NCBI RefSeq assembly: GCF_014647375.1
Contig: NZ_BMPB01000011.1
Coordinates: forward strand, 186,001-250,000
DNA: 64,000 nucleotides
DNA from: Parabacteroides faecis
Lineage (GTDB): Bacteria > Bacteroidota > Bacteroidia > Bacteroidales > Tannerellaceae
Reading direction: 5' to 3'
Shown here: positions 9,189-17,182 of the stretch, piece after piece
Position numbering within the stretch: position 1 is the first letter of the stretch
How the letters are laid out: each line of letters starts with the position of its first letter
Notes under the pieces: generated by a model
Database searches by the model: none
Seen by the model: the letters and a program-made list of their open reading frames with translations, nothing else
What the model was told of the DNA's origin: nothing
Translations under genes and position numbers: made by a program

Positions 9189-9851
9189 TTAAAATAACCA
9201 TTCTTTATGATTGGATGATAAATCTTGTAATGATTGCACGAATCTCCCGATGTGAAATCCGTCACATACAGCATGATGAACTTGTATCGAGAGCGGCATT
9301 AAAACAGAATCTTCTGTTTCAATAAATTTACCTATTGTAAAAATGGGTGGTAAATAACATCCCTCATTAAATACATTCACATTAAATCCTGTAAAGCTCA
9401 CCCAAGGTAAACTCGAAATCGTAAAAGAATTAGGGGGCTCATTTTGTTTCGGTTTTAAGGAAGTTGATTGTGAATAGTTACCCATATCAGCAATACAACT
9501 GTCATAAAATCGACTGAAAACGCGATTATAGTTAGTCCATATACTGGAAAATGTTTCATTATCCTTATTAAACACCGTATAACTTGGATGTACCTCATCC
9601 CAATAACCTAACTCTCCGTAAGAATTAATATCCATTCGAAATTCCTTATACTGATTTACAATGTTTGCAATCATATATATTTGTACAGGATATATCTTTT
9701 TATTCATTTTTCTTACAACTGCTTTTACATTTGTAATGTCAATATTAACGGTCAAACTATATGTGCAGCGTAATTCATTCATGTAGTGAATGTAATATTC
9801 CTTACGATTCCATTTTTCGATATCTATCTGATTAAATTTCATGTCTTTCAT
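9189..9851 (-). CDS. cat: Chloramphenicol acetyltransferase, CatA type
   Basis: A 220-residue enzyme of the classical trimeric CAT family (usual length 210-220). The catalytic signature HHAVCDGFH is present near the C-terminus, with His193 as the expected general base and Asp197 as its structural partner. The upstream LPWVSFTGF segment is the other family hallmark. It would transfer acetyl from acetyl-CoA to the 3-hydroxyl of chloramphenicol in the cytoplasm. The gene stands alone, is AT-richer than the helicase region beside it, and no transposase lies next to it. Whether it confers resistance cannot be judged from sequence, since distant CAT homologues may use other substrates. Confidence 0.88.
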   Translation of the reverse strand: MKDMKFNQIDIEKWNRKEYYIHYMNELRCTYSLTVNIDITNVKAVVRKMNKKIYPVQIYMIANIVNQYKEFRMDINSYGELGYWDEVHPSYTVFNKDNETFSSIWTNYNRVFSRFYDSCIADMGNYSQSTSLKPKQNEPPNSFTISSLPWVSFTGFNVNVFNEGCYLPPIFTIGKFIETEDSVLMPLSIQVHHAVCDGFHIGRFVQSLQDLSSNHKEWLF

Positions 9852-10068
9852 TTTTTAACAAGCAAACACATTCATCATTTTATAATAAGCTCTGGAGGAA
9901 TTTGGGAATGAAAACTTGTGTCAAGGAGATATTCCCTGACAAGCCCGGAAGAAGTAACTATATGGTGTCGATTGATGCCATAAATTAGATAATGCATTAA
10001 TTCACAGATACAAAAATATGGAATTTGCAATAGATTCCAAAGAAAATCAAACAATCTTTGTTTGATTT

Positions 10069-10617
10069 TTACCGTTTGTTCCATGCCGGATTCTTTTCCA
10101 GAATCTTTTGATATATGGGGCAATCCGGTGTATGGGCCCCTTCAAGATAGCCGGTACTTAGCAGGAATTCGTTGACGATCTCACCACCGGTGAATTTGAA
10201 TGTCTTTTTGAATAATTTGGTCCATTCATCTTTGGTTTTAGGGTGATGATGGTCCAGCCAGTTTTTGAATGAGCCGTATTTGTTTTGCAGTTGTACAATG
10301 ACCTGGGCATTGTGGATGGCAGCTTTGATTTTTAATTTATTCCGGATGATGCCGGAATCGGATAAAAGTCTGGCTTCATCTGTTTCCGTGTAGTTTGCAA
10401 CCTTTTCAATATGGAAATTATCGTAAGCAGAACGAAAGCTCGGTTCTTTCTTTAATATCGTCGACCAACTTAGGCCCGCCTGGTTGATCTCCAGGAGAAG
10501 TCTGCCGAATAACTCGTTATCGTCTTCGATAGGGAAACCGTAACTTGTATCATGATAGGCTTTATTAAGCTCGACGGCTGAATCCTTAGATGTTTTTACA
10601 TATTCGCAATAGGACAT
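10069..10617 (-). CDS. tag: DNA-3-methyladenine glycosylase I
   Basis: A 182-residue Tag-family base-excision repair enzyme. The N-terminal part has YHDTSYGFPIEDD, then LFGRLLLEINQAGLSW with the conserved E and QAGLSW motif that shapes the 3-methyladenine pocket. The C-terminal part has HTPDCPIY. In E. coli Tag the Zn site uses an N-terminal Cys and His plus a C-terminal His and Cys; here Cys4 and His22 and the HTPDC end fit that pattern. Length matches the family (180-190). It removes 3-methyladenine from alkylated DNA. It is a single gene, divergent from the SNF2 helicase. Confidence 0.93.
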   Translation of the reverse strand: MSYCEYVKTSKDSAVELNKAYHDTSYGFPIEDDNELFGRLLLEINQAGLSWSTILKKEPSFRSAYDNFHIEKVANYTETDEARLLSDSGIIRNKLKIKAAIHNAQVIVQLQNKYGSFKNWLDHHHPKTKDEWTKLFKKTFKFTGGEIVNEFLLSTGYLEGAHTPDCPIYQKILEKNPAWNKR

Positions 10618-10734
10618 AAATTCTGTTTTGTTTGTTATGGGAGATAAAAGTAATCAAATATCTTTAATTCAGTCTATATGCCTAGTTATTTGTTTTTCTT
10701 GTAACTTTGTAGTTTTAATAAAAATGAACCGTTG

Positions 10735-13674
10735 ATGCCCGAAAATCAGATATTGATCATTGCGTTAAGTAACCATCCTGTTTTGGGACCTTTGCTTATT
10801 CCTTATTTTGCCAGAACTGTATCGCCGGAAGTGATCAGCGTGGAAGAGCAAGCCACGCACGCCGGAAATGAAGCGGGGTTGTCTGATATGGAGAAACGGG
10901 CAATCGCGATCGCACAGAGTTACTCGGAAAAGAAACTGATGCAGGTGTATTCCCGGCAACAGACAGTTACCGGCTTTCTGAATTCGGTGACACCGGAGAT
11001 GCTGAAGAAACAACTCCGACCGTTCATCGATAAGAAGATAAGGGAGATGGTCCGGTTGATACAGGCAAACCATTTATCTGTATATATAAAGGAAGCTGGA
11101 AGTAAGTTGCTTTATGAACATGACCGGGTGCGCTTTTCCGGGGAGGAGGCTGAGATCTCTTTTCGTTTCGAGATAACAGACCATTCTTTTCGGTACACAG
11201 CCTTATGTCACATGAATGGAGTGGAAGTGTCTTTATTGAAAAAGAGGCGGTTTCTGTTGTTGTCATCAAAGCCTGCTATATTCCTGCTGGATGACCAGTT
11301 GTTAGCATTCAAACGTATAGAAGCGGCGAAAGTTACACCTTTCCTTTCACGGAAATACGTGGAAGTTCTGTTGGCTGAGACAGAAAAATATCTGGAACTG
11401 GTGGCACTTCCTTTGATTAGTGATTATCCGGCCAGTTCTTCCGGATTTGATATGATCCATGAGCCCCGCACTTGTGTCCCGGAATTGTCTGTGGAGCGTT
11501 CTATCAATGATGAACCGGCACTTCAACTGCGTTTCAGGTATGGAGAACGTTCTTTTTCGCCGGGAAAAAGAAACCAGTTCGCTTATCCCCGGTTGGAACA
11601 TGTCGAAGGGAAACCGGTCATTTATTATTTTACACGTGATTTGCAATTGGAACAAACGTACATCTGCTTACTTGAACAATGGCATTTCAAGCAGATAACC
11701 GATGTACAGTTCGTTCGGACCACAGAAGCGGGTGGTTATACATTTATCGATTGGCTGCAACAACATAAAAGTGAGTTGGAGGCTTGTTTCTCTTTTGTGC
11801 AGACCGATACCTCTCTGTGGTTCTATCTGGGAGATATTTCGCTGACACAGGAAATTTCCCCTTCTCCCGATTGGTTCGATATTCGTATCACGGTTCGTAT
11901 GGGTGATTTTCAATTCCCTTTTATCCGCTTCAGAAAACATATTCTGGAGGGGAAACGTGAGTTTGTTTTACCGGACGGGCAGGTCGCCTTATTGCCTGAA
12001 GATTGGTTTGAGAAATATAGCGATCTGTTTGCTTTCGGCGATGACCGGCCCGGGGAGATCAGAGTCCGTAAGATGCATTTGGGAATTGTCTCTGCTTTGG
12101 AGCAGGATGAATCCGTATCGAAGGAATATGTGCAGAAAGAATCGGTTGCTATTCCACCAAAGATAAAGACGACGTTACGTCCGTATCAGCAGGAAGGTTT
12201 TTCCTGGTTGGTCCATTTGGCGGCGAATGGTTTCGGTGGTTGCCTGGCGGATGATATGGGATTGGGGAAGACATTGCAGGCTATTACCTTGCTGCAACAG
12301 ATATATGATCCGGAGGAACCTAAAGAGGCCACGATTTCTCCATCCGCTCCGGAGAATGTTACAGTCGATCAAAGCGGGCAACTTTCCTTTTTCGGAACAG
12401 ATTCGCCGGATGACAAACCCTATGAGGAAGTGAAGGACAGACAGGAAGAATCAGTGGCTATTCCCGCTTCCCTGATTGTTGTGCCTACTTCTTTATTGCC
12501 TAACTGGAAACGGGAAATCCGTAAGTTCAGTACATTGAGTGTCTATACTTATACCGGAGATCAGAAAAGGAAAGATCCCTGTAAAAACTTCAACCGGTAT
12601 AATATCGTGCTGGTCACTTATGGACTGTTGCGGCGTGATATCGAGCTGCTGGAGAAGTATCGTTATACTTATGTGATACTGGATGAAAGCCAAAACATAA
12701 AGAATCCGGCTTCCATGACCTATCATTCGGTGGTCCGTCTGCAATGTGAACACCGGTTGGTACTGACCGGAACACCTATCGAAAACTCACTGAAAGATCT
12801 ATGGGCACAATTCAATTTTATCAATCCCGGTTTATTGGGATCGGCAGATGGTTTCCGGAAACATTTCATCCATCCGATTACCAGGGAGGGGAATGAGAAT
12901 GCCCGTAAACGTTTGCAACAAATCATCCGTCCTTTCTTTTTGCGACGGACCAAACAACAGGTGGCACCGGAACTTCCGCCATTGACGGAAGAGGTCGTAT
13001 ATTGCGAAATGACACCGGAGCAATGCGAAGTGTATCAGAAAGAAAAGAATGCGTTGCGGAACACGATCTTGCAGGAACGTTACAAAAATTCTTTTGTCGC
13101 TTTGAATGGTATCACCCGCTTACGTCAGCTGGCTAATCATCCGCAGATGGTTTTACCGAAATATACGGGTGGTTCGGGAAAGATGGAACAGGTGCTGGAT
13201 GCTTTTGAAACACTGGTGAGCGAAGGGCATAAAGTATTGATCTTTTCTTCTTTTGTCACACACCTGAAATTGTTGGCGGATGCTTTTACGCAACATGGAT
13301 GGCAGTTTGCAATGCTGACCGGCAGTACATTGGACCGGGAGGGCGAAATTGCCCGTTTCTCAACCCGCCAGGATGTGTCCGCCTTTTTCATCTCGCTGAA
13401 AGCGGGTGGGGTAGGACTGAACCTGACGGATGCCGATTATGTATTTATTATTGATCCCTGGTGGAATCCGGCGGCTGAGATGCAGGCGGAAAGCCGTGCC
13501 CATCGTATCGGGCAGGATAAACAGGTCTTTGCCTACCGCTTCATCACTGCCGATACGATCGAGGAAAAGATCCGCAACCTCCAGGAATCCAAGAGTGAGC
13601 TGGCTGAAACATTTATTACGGAAAACGACCCGTTCAAGTCGCTGACAGATAAGGATTGGGAAGAGCTATTATGA
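10735..13674 (+). CDS. SNF2-family DEAD/DEAH-box helicase
   Basis: A 979-residue protein from the ATG at 10735. The N-terminal half (about 480 residues) is a poorly conserved region typical of bacterial SNF2/RapA-like proteins. The C-terminal half is the SNF2 ATPase: RPYQQEGFSWL (Q motif), DDMGLGKT Walker A near residue 505, a long acidic insert, the DExx box as DESQ near residue 650, LTGTPIENSL (motif III), then the helicase C domain with LKAGGVGLNLT and SRAHRIGQ (motif VI). Such enzymes translocate on DNA or remodel protein-DNA complexes. A TAACTTTG box at 10702-10709 fits a -7 element. It stands alone, with no restriction-modification genes beside it. Confidence 0.92.
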   Translation: MPENQILIIALSNHPVLGPLLIPYFARTVSPEVISVEEQATHAGNEAGLSDMEKRAIAIAQSYSEKKLMQVYSRQQTVTGFLNSVTPEMLKKQLRPFIDKKIREMVRLIQANHLSVYIKEAGSKLLYEHDRVRFSGEEAEISFRFEITDHSFRYTALCHMNGVEVSLLKKRRFLLLSSKPAIFLLDDQLLAFKRIEAAKVTPFLSRKYVEVLLAETEKYLELVALPLISDYPASSSGFDMIHEPRTCVPELSVERSINDEPALQLRFRYGERSFSPGKRNQFAYPRLEHVEGKPVIYYFTRDLQLEQTYICLLEQWHFKQITDVQFVRTTEAGGYTFIDWLQQHKSELEACFSFVQTDTSLWFYLGDISLTQEISPSPDWFDIRITVRMGDFQFPFIRFRKHILEGKREFVLPDGQVALLPEDWFEKYSDLFAFGDDRPGEIRVRKMHLGIVSALEQDESVSKEYVQKESVAIPPKIKTTLRPYQQEGFSWLVHLAANGFGGCLADDMGLGKTLQAITLLQQIYDPEEPKEATISPSAPENVTVDQSGQLSFFGTDSPDDKPYEEVKDRQEESVAIPASLIVVPTSLLPNWKREIRKFSTLSVYTYTGDQKRKDPCKNFNRYNIVLVTYGLLRRDIELLEKYRYTYVILDESQNIKNPASMTYHSVVRLQCEHRLVLTGTPIENSLKDLWAQFNFINPGLLGSADGFRKHFIHPITREGNENARKRLQQIIRPFFLRRTKQQVAPELPPLTEEVVYCEMTPEQCEVYQKEKNALRNTILQERYKNSFVALNGITRLRQLANHPQMVLPKYTGGSGKMEQVLDAFETLVSEGHKVLIFSSFVTHLKLLADAFTQHGWQFAMLTGSTLDREGEIARFSTRQDVSAFFISLKAGGVGLNLTDADYVFIIDPWWNPAAEMQAESRAHRIGQDKQVFAYRFITADTIEEKIRNLQESKSELAETFITENDPFKSLTDKDWEELL

Positions 13675-13876
13675 ATAAGTGTTATTAATTATATCGTATA
13701 TCTCCGTTCTCCTTACAAATTTTATGTCGGGAGTGGTTTTCGGCTATGTAATTGTAACTTTGTCGAAACAATACGGAAATATATAATATTTTAACCAAAT
13801 GCCGGATAAAATGATTATTTCTATTAATGTGTCAATTATTTTGCATTAATATGAACATTGTGTTTGATAAAGTGCG

Positions 13877-13884
13877 TATCTTTG
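13877..13884 (+). promoter_or_regulatory. Putative -7 element for the purF-like gene
   Basis: TATCTTTG matches the Bacteroidetes -7 consensus TAnnTTTG, 28 bases before the start codon. A TTG upstream lies at about 16 bases, shorter than the usual 19-20, so the -33 part is weak. Confidence 0.5.
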
Positions 13885-13911
13885 TGGTCGAAATAAACAA
13901 GATAGAACCAG

Positions 13912-15798
13912 ATGGAACAACTTAAACATGAGTGTGGAGTCGCCATGGTCCGGTTACTGAAACCTTTAGAATATTATCATCAAAAGTATGGTACCTGGAT
14001 GTATGGGCTGAATAAACTCTATTTACTGATGGAGAAGCAGCATAACAGGGGACAGGAAGGAGCCGGTTTAGCCTGCGTGAAGTTAGAAGCAACCCCCGGT
14101 GAAGAATACATGTTTCGGGAAAGAGCATTGGGAACAGGAGCTATAACCGAGATATTCGCCGCCGTTCATGAACATTACAAAGATTTACCGCCCGGTAAAT
14201 TGAATGATCCGCTTTTCGCAAAATCAAATCTTCCTTTCGCCGGAGAGCTTTATATGGGTCACCTCCGTTACAGTACGACCGGTAAGTCCGGTATTTCCTA
14301 CGTCCATCCTTTTTTACGCCGCAACAACTGGAGAGCCAAGAACCTCGCTCTTTGCGGAAATTTCAATCTCACAAACGTAAACGACATCTTTAAAGAAATT
14401 ACAGCGATCGGCCAGCATCCGCGTAAGTTTGCCGATACGTATATCATGCTCGAACAGATGGGACACCGTCTGGACCGGGAGATCGAACGTTTGTACCAGA
14501 AGTATGAAGACGAAGGAATGAAGGGGATGGATATAACCCATGCGATCGAGGCACATGTCGATCTGTCGAACGTGTTGAAGCGTTGTGTACCGACCTGGGA
14601 CGGCGGATTTGTGATCTGCGGTCTGACCGGTAGCGGCGAATCGTTCAGCGTACGTGACCCCTGGGGAATCCGTCCGGCGTTCTATTATGCGGATGACGAG
14701 ATCGTGGTACTGGCTTCCGAGCGTCCGGTCATCCAGACGGCGATGAACGTGCAGGCCGAAGATATAAAGGAATTGCAACGCGGCGAAGCGATGTTTATCA
14801 GTAAAGACGGCCGTTTCCGCACTTCGCAGATCGTGGAGCCGAAGGTGAATAAAGCCTGCTCTTTCGAGCGTATCTATTTCTCCCGCGGCAGCGACGTGGA
14901 TATTTACCGCGAACGTAAGAAGTTGGGGGAGAATCTGGTTCACCCGATACTGAAAGCTGTCGATTACGACCTCAAACATACTGTCTTTTCTTTCATTCCC
15001 AATACGGCGGAAGTCGCCTATTTCGGTATGCAGGAAGGACTGAACAACTATCTGAACAAACTGAAAAAAGAATGGATCGCCGACCGCAGCCATCTTTTGC
15101 AGGAAGAAGAACTGGATCAGATACTTTCCATGCGCGTTCGTGCTGAAAAAGTAGCGATTAAAGATATAAAATTGCGTACCTTTATCGCCGAAGGTAACAG
15201 CCGTAACGACCTGGCAGCCCATGTGTACGATGTTACTTACGGAAGTATCGAACCATTCGTCGATAATCTGGTTGTAATAGATGATAGCATTGTTCGCGGA
15301 ACGACCCTGCAACAAAGTATCATCGGTATCCTGGACCGTCTGCATCCGCGGAAGATCGTGATCGTATCTTCATCTCCGCAGGTGCGTTATCCGGATTATT
15401 ACGGGATCGATATGTCGCGGATGAACGAGTTTATCGCTTTCAGGGCAGCGGTGGCTTTGCTGAAAGAGCGGGGAATGGAGTCGGTGATAACGGATGCTTA
15501 TTGGAAAGCCAAGAAACAACAGGCACAGGAGGACGGTACGATTGTGAATTTTGTAAAGGAAATTTACGCACCGTTCACCGATGAGGAGATTTCGGCCAAG
15601 ATGGTCGATTTGCTTACTCCGGCGGGTACACGTGCCAAGGTAGAGATCGTCTACCAGACATTGGACGGCTTGCATGCTTCCTGTCCGAATCATCCGGGAG
15701 ACTGGTATTTCTCCGGTGATTATCCGACACCGGGCGGTGCACGGATGGTGAACAAGGCTTTCATCAATTATATGGAAGAAGAATATTTAATCAGATAA
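13912..15798 (+). CDS. Amidophosphoribosyltransferase-like class II glutamine amidotransferase
   Basis: A 628-residue protein, longer than the usual PurF (about 470-510). The N-terminal class II glutaminase domain starts near Cys8 in HECGVAM, the residue that becomes the N-terminal nucleophile after processing; QHNRGQEGAGLA and MGHLRYSTTG follow. The phosphoribosyltransferase domain has the PRPP-binding loop VVIDDSIVRGTT around residues 455-466. The reaction expected is the first committed step of purine synthesis, making phosphoribosylamine from PRPP and glutamine. Bacteroidales often carry such a long paralogue beside carA as well as an ordinary purF elsewhere, so its exact substrate is uncertain and I give no symbol. 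The gene sits 78 bases upstream of carA, separated by a long hairpin. Confidence 0.85.
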   Translation: MEQLKHECGVAMVRLLKPLEYYHQKYGTWMYGLNKLYLLMEKQHNRGQEGAGLACVKLEATPGEEYMFRERALGTGAITEIFAAVHEHYKDLPPGKLNDPLFAKSNLPFAGELYMGHLRYSTTGKSGISYVHPFLRRNNWRAKNLALCGNFNLTNVNDIFKEITAIGQHPRKFADTYIMLEQMGHRLDREIERLYQKYEDEGMKGMDITHAIEAHVDLSNVLKRCVPTWDGGFVICGLTGSGESFSVRDPWGIRPAFYYADDEIVVLASERPVIQTAMNVQAEDIKELQRGEAMFISKDGRFRTSQIVEPKVNKACSFERIYFSRGSDVDIYRERKKLGENLVHPILKAVDYDLKHTVFSFIPNTAEVAYFGMQEGLNNYLNKLKKEWIADRSHLLQEEELDQILSMRVRAEKVAIKDIKLRTFIAEGNSRNDLAAHVYDVTYGSIEPFVDNLVVIDDSIVRGTTLQQSIIGILDRLHPRKIVIVSSSPQVRYPDYYGIDMSRMNEFIAFRAAVALLKERGMESVITDAYWKAKKQQAQEDGTIVNFVKEIYAPFTDEEISAKMVDLLTPAGTRAKVEIVYQTLDGLHASCPNHPGDWYFSGDYPTPGGARMVNKAFINYMEEEYLIR

Positions 15799-15858
15799 CA
15801 GTTGACAGATGACAGTTGACAGATTCGCTCTAACTGTCAACTGTCACTTGTCAACTGT
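15798..15858. repeat. Long imperfect hairpin made of a repeated TGACAGTT unit
   Basis: Left arm 15798-15822 and right arm 15834-15858 pair over 25 bases with only a two-base mismatch, with an 11-base loop. Each arm is itself built from two copies of ACAGTTGACAG-like units. It could stop or slow transcription between the purF-like gene and carA, or be a dispersed intergenic repeat. Confidence 0.8.
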
Positions 15859-15876
15859 CAACTCAAACATAAGTTT

Positions 15877-16962
15877 ATGCAAACAGAAAAAACAGCAACA
15901 TTGATCTTAGACGACGGGACTGTTTTTCGCGGTCTTTCTTTCGGCTGCGAGAAGGAGGTTACCGGCGAAGTAGTGTTCAACACGGCCATGACGGGATATC
16001 CGGAGAGTTTGACCGATCCTTCTTATGCCGGTCAGCTGATGGTTCTGACTTATCCGCTGGTAGGTAACTACGGTGTACCTCCCCGTACATTCGGTCCGGA
16101 CGGGATCGCCACGTTTATGGAAAGTGAAAAGATCCATGCGGAGGCGATTATTGTAAGTGATTACAGTCATGAATACAGTCATTGGAATGCTGTCGGAAGC
16201 CTGGGAAGCTGGTTGAAAGAAGAGGGTGTTCCCGGAATTTACGGAATCGATACACGTGCGCTGACCAAGAAACTGCGTGAGCACGGTGTCATGATGGGAA
16301 AGATCGTGATCGGTGATGCAAAGACCGACCTTACGGATTTCGGACAATACGGAAATGTGAATTATGTAGACAAAGTGTCTTGTAAAGAAGTCATTACTTA
16401 TGGGGAAGGTGAAGGAAAGAAACGAGTTGTCCTGGTGGATTGCGGCGTGAAACATAACATTATCCGCAGCCTGCTGAAACGGAATGTGACCGTGATCCGG
16501 GTTCCCTGGAACTATGATTTCAATACACTGGAATATGACGGCCTGTTCATTAGCAACGGTCCCGGCGACCCCGATACCTGCGACGCAGCCGTTCAGAATA
16601 TCCGCAAAGCGCTGGCAGGCGACAAACCTATTTGTGGTATCTGTATGGGAAACCAGTTGCTGGCAAAAGCAGGAGGTGCTTCCATCTATAAACTGAAATA
16701 CGGACACCGCAGCCACAACCAGCCGGTTCGGATGGTTGGAACGGAGAAATGTTTCATCACCTCGCAGAATCATGGATACGCGGTGGATAACACGACGCTG
16801 GGTGCCGATTGGGAACCGCTTTTTATCAATATGAATGACGGTACGAACGAAGGTATCAAGCATAAAACGAAACCATTCTTCTCGTCGCAGTTCCATCCCG
16901 AGGCTTGTAGCGGGCCGACGGATACGGAGTTTATGTTCGATAAATTTGTCGAGTTACTATAA
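15877..16962 (+). CDS. carA: Carbamoyl-phosphate synthase small subunit
   Basis: A 361-residue CarA, normal length. The N-terminal CPSase domain holds GYPESLTDPSYAGQ. The C-terminal class I glutaminase domain has the nucleophile in GICMGNQLL (Cys256) and the His/Glu pair in FHPEA (His340, Glu342). The usual GICLGHQ reads GICMGNQ here, a common Bacteroidetes variant. It releases ammonia from glutamine and channels it to CarB for carbamoyl phosphate, feeding pyrimidine and arginine synthesis. It is followed by carB after a 220-base repeat-bearing gap, so the two subunits are co-oriented but not tightly coupled. Confidence 0.97.
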   Translation: MQTEKTATLILDDGTVFRGLSFGCEKEVTGEVVFNTAMTGYPESLTDPSYAGQLMVLTYPLVGNYGVPPRTFGPDGIATFMESEKIHAEAIIVSDYSHEYSHWNAVGSLGSWLKEEGVPGIYGIDTRALTKKLREHGVMMGKIVIGDAKTDLTDFGQYGNVNYVDKVSCKEVITYGEGEGKKRVVLVDCGVKHNIIRSLLKRNVTVIRVPWNYDFNTLEYDGLFISNGPGDPDTCDAAVQNIRKALAGDKPICGICMGNQLLAKAGGASIYKLKYGHRSHNQPVRMVGTEKCFITSQNHGYAVDNTTLGADWEPLFINMNDGTNEGIKHKTKPFFSSQFHPEACSGPTDTEFMFDKFVELL

Positions 16963-17182
16963 AGAGGAATGCAGGTGATGCATCTTTGCGCGATCAGGCA
17001 ACACACCTTTGCATGGTAAGGCAAAGACCCTTTGCGTGAACAAGCAAAGCATCTTCGCCAACGGCAGCGACACCTCCTAAGTGGGGGCAGCGACAGTGTC
17101 TCTCCGAAGGCAGTGAGGCAAGCTCACCAACGTTGGTTAGTCGGTGCGCCTAAAAAGTGTTAACAAGAAAAATAAGGTCAAT
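16963..17182 (+). repeat. carA-carB intergenic region with CTTTGC/GCAAAG repeats
   Basis: About 220 bases without a gene. In the first 100 bases the hexamer CTTTGC occurs three times and its complement GCAAAG twice, giving several possible small hairpins. The second half is GC-richer. Function unknown; possibly a dispersed repeat element. Confidence 0.45.

Noticed and set aside
9875-10123. Minus-strand frame of 82 codons between cat and tag
   Set aside because: It overlaps the end of tag in another frame and has no recognisable features; the non-overlapping part is short.
14314-15345. Long minus-strand open frame (343 codons) inside the purF-like gene
   Set aside because: It lies fully antisense to a gene with clear motifs. 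The codon use of the plus-strand gene keeps this frame open; no family features.
15907-16896. Long minus-strand open frame (329 codons) inside carA
   Set aside because: Antisense shadow of a clear carA gene; no signal, domain or spacing to support it.
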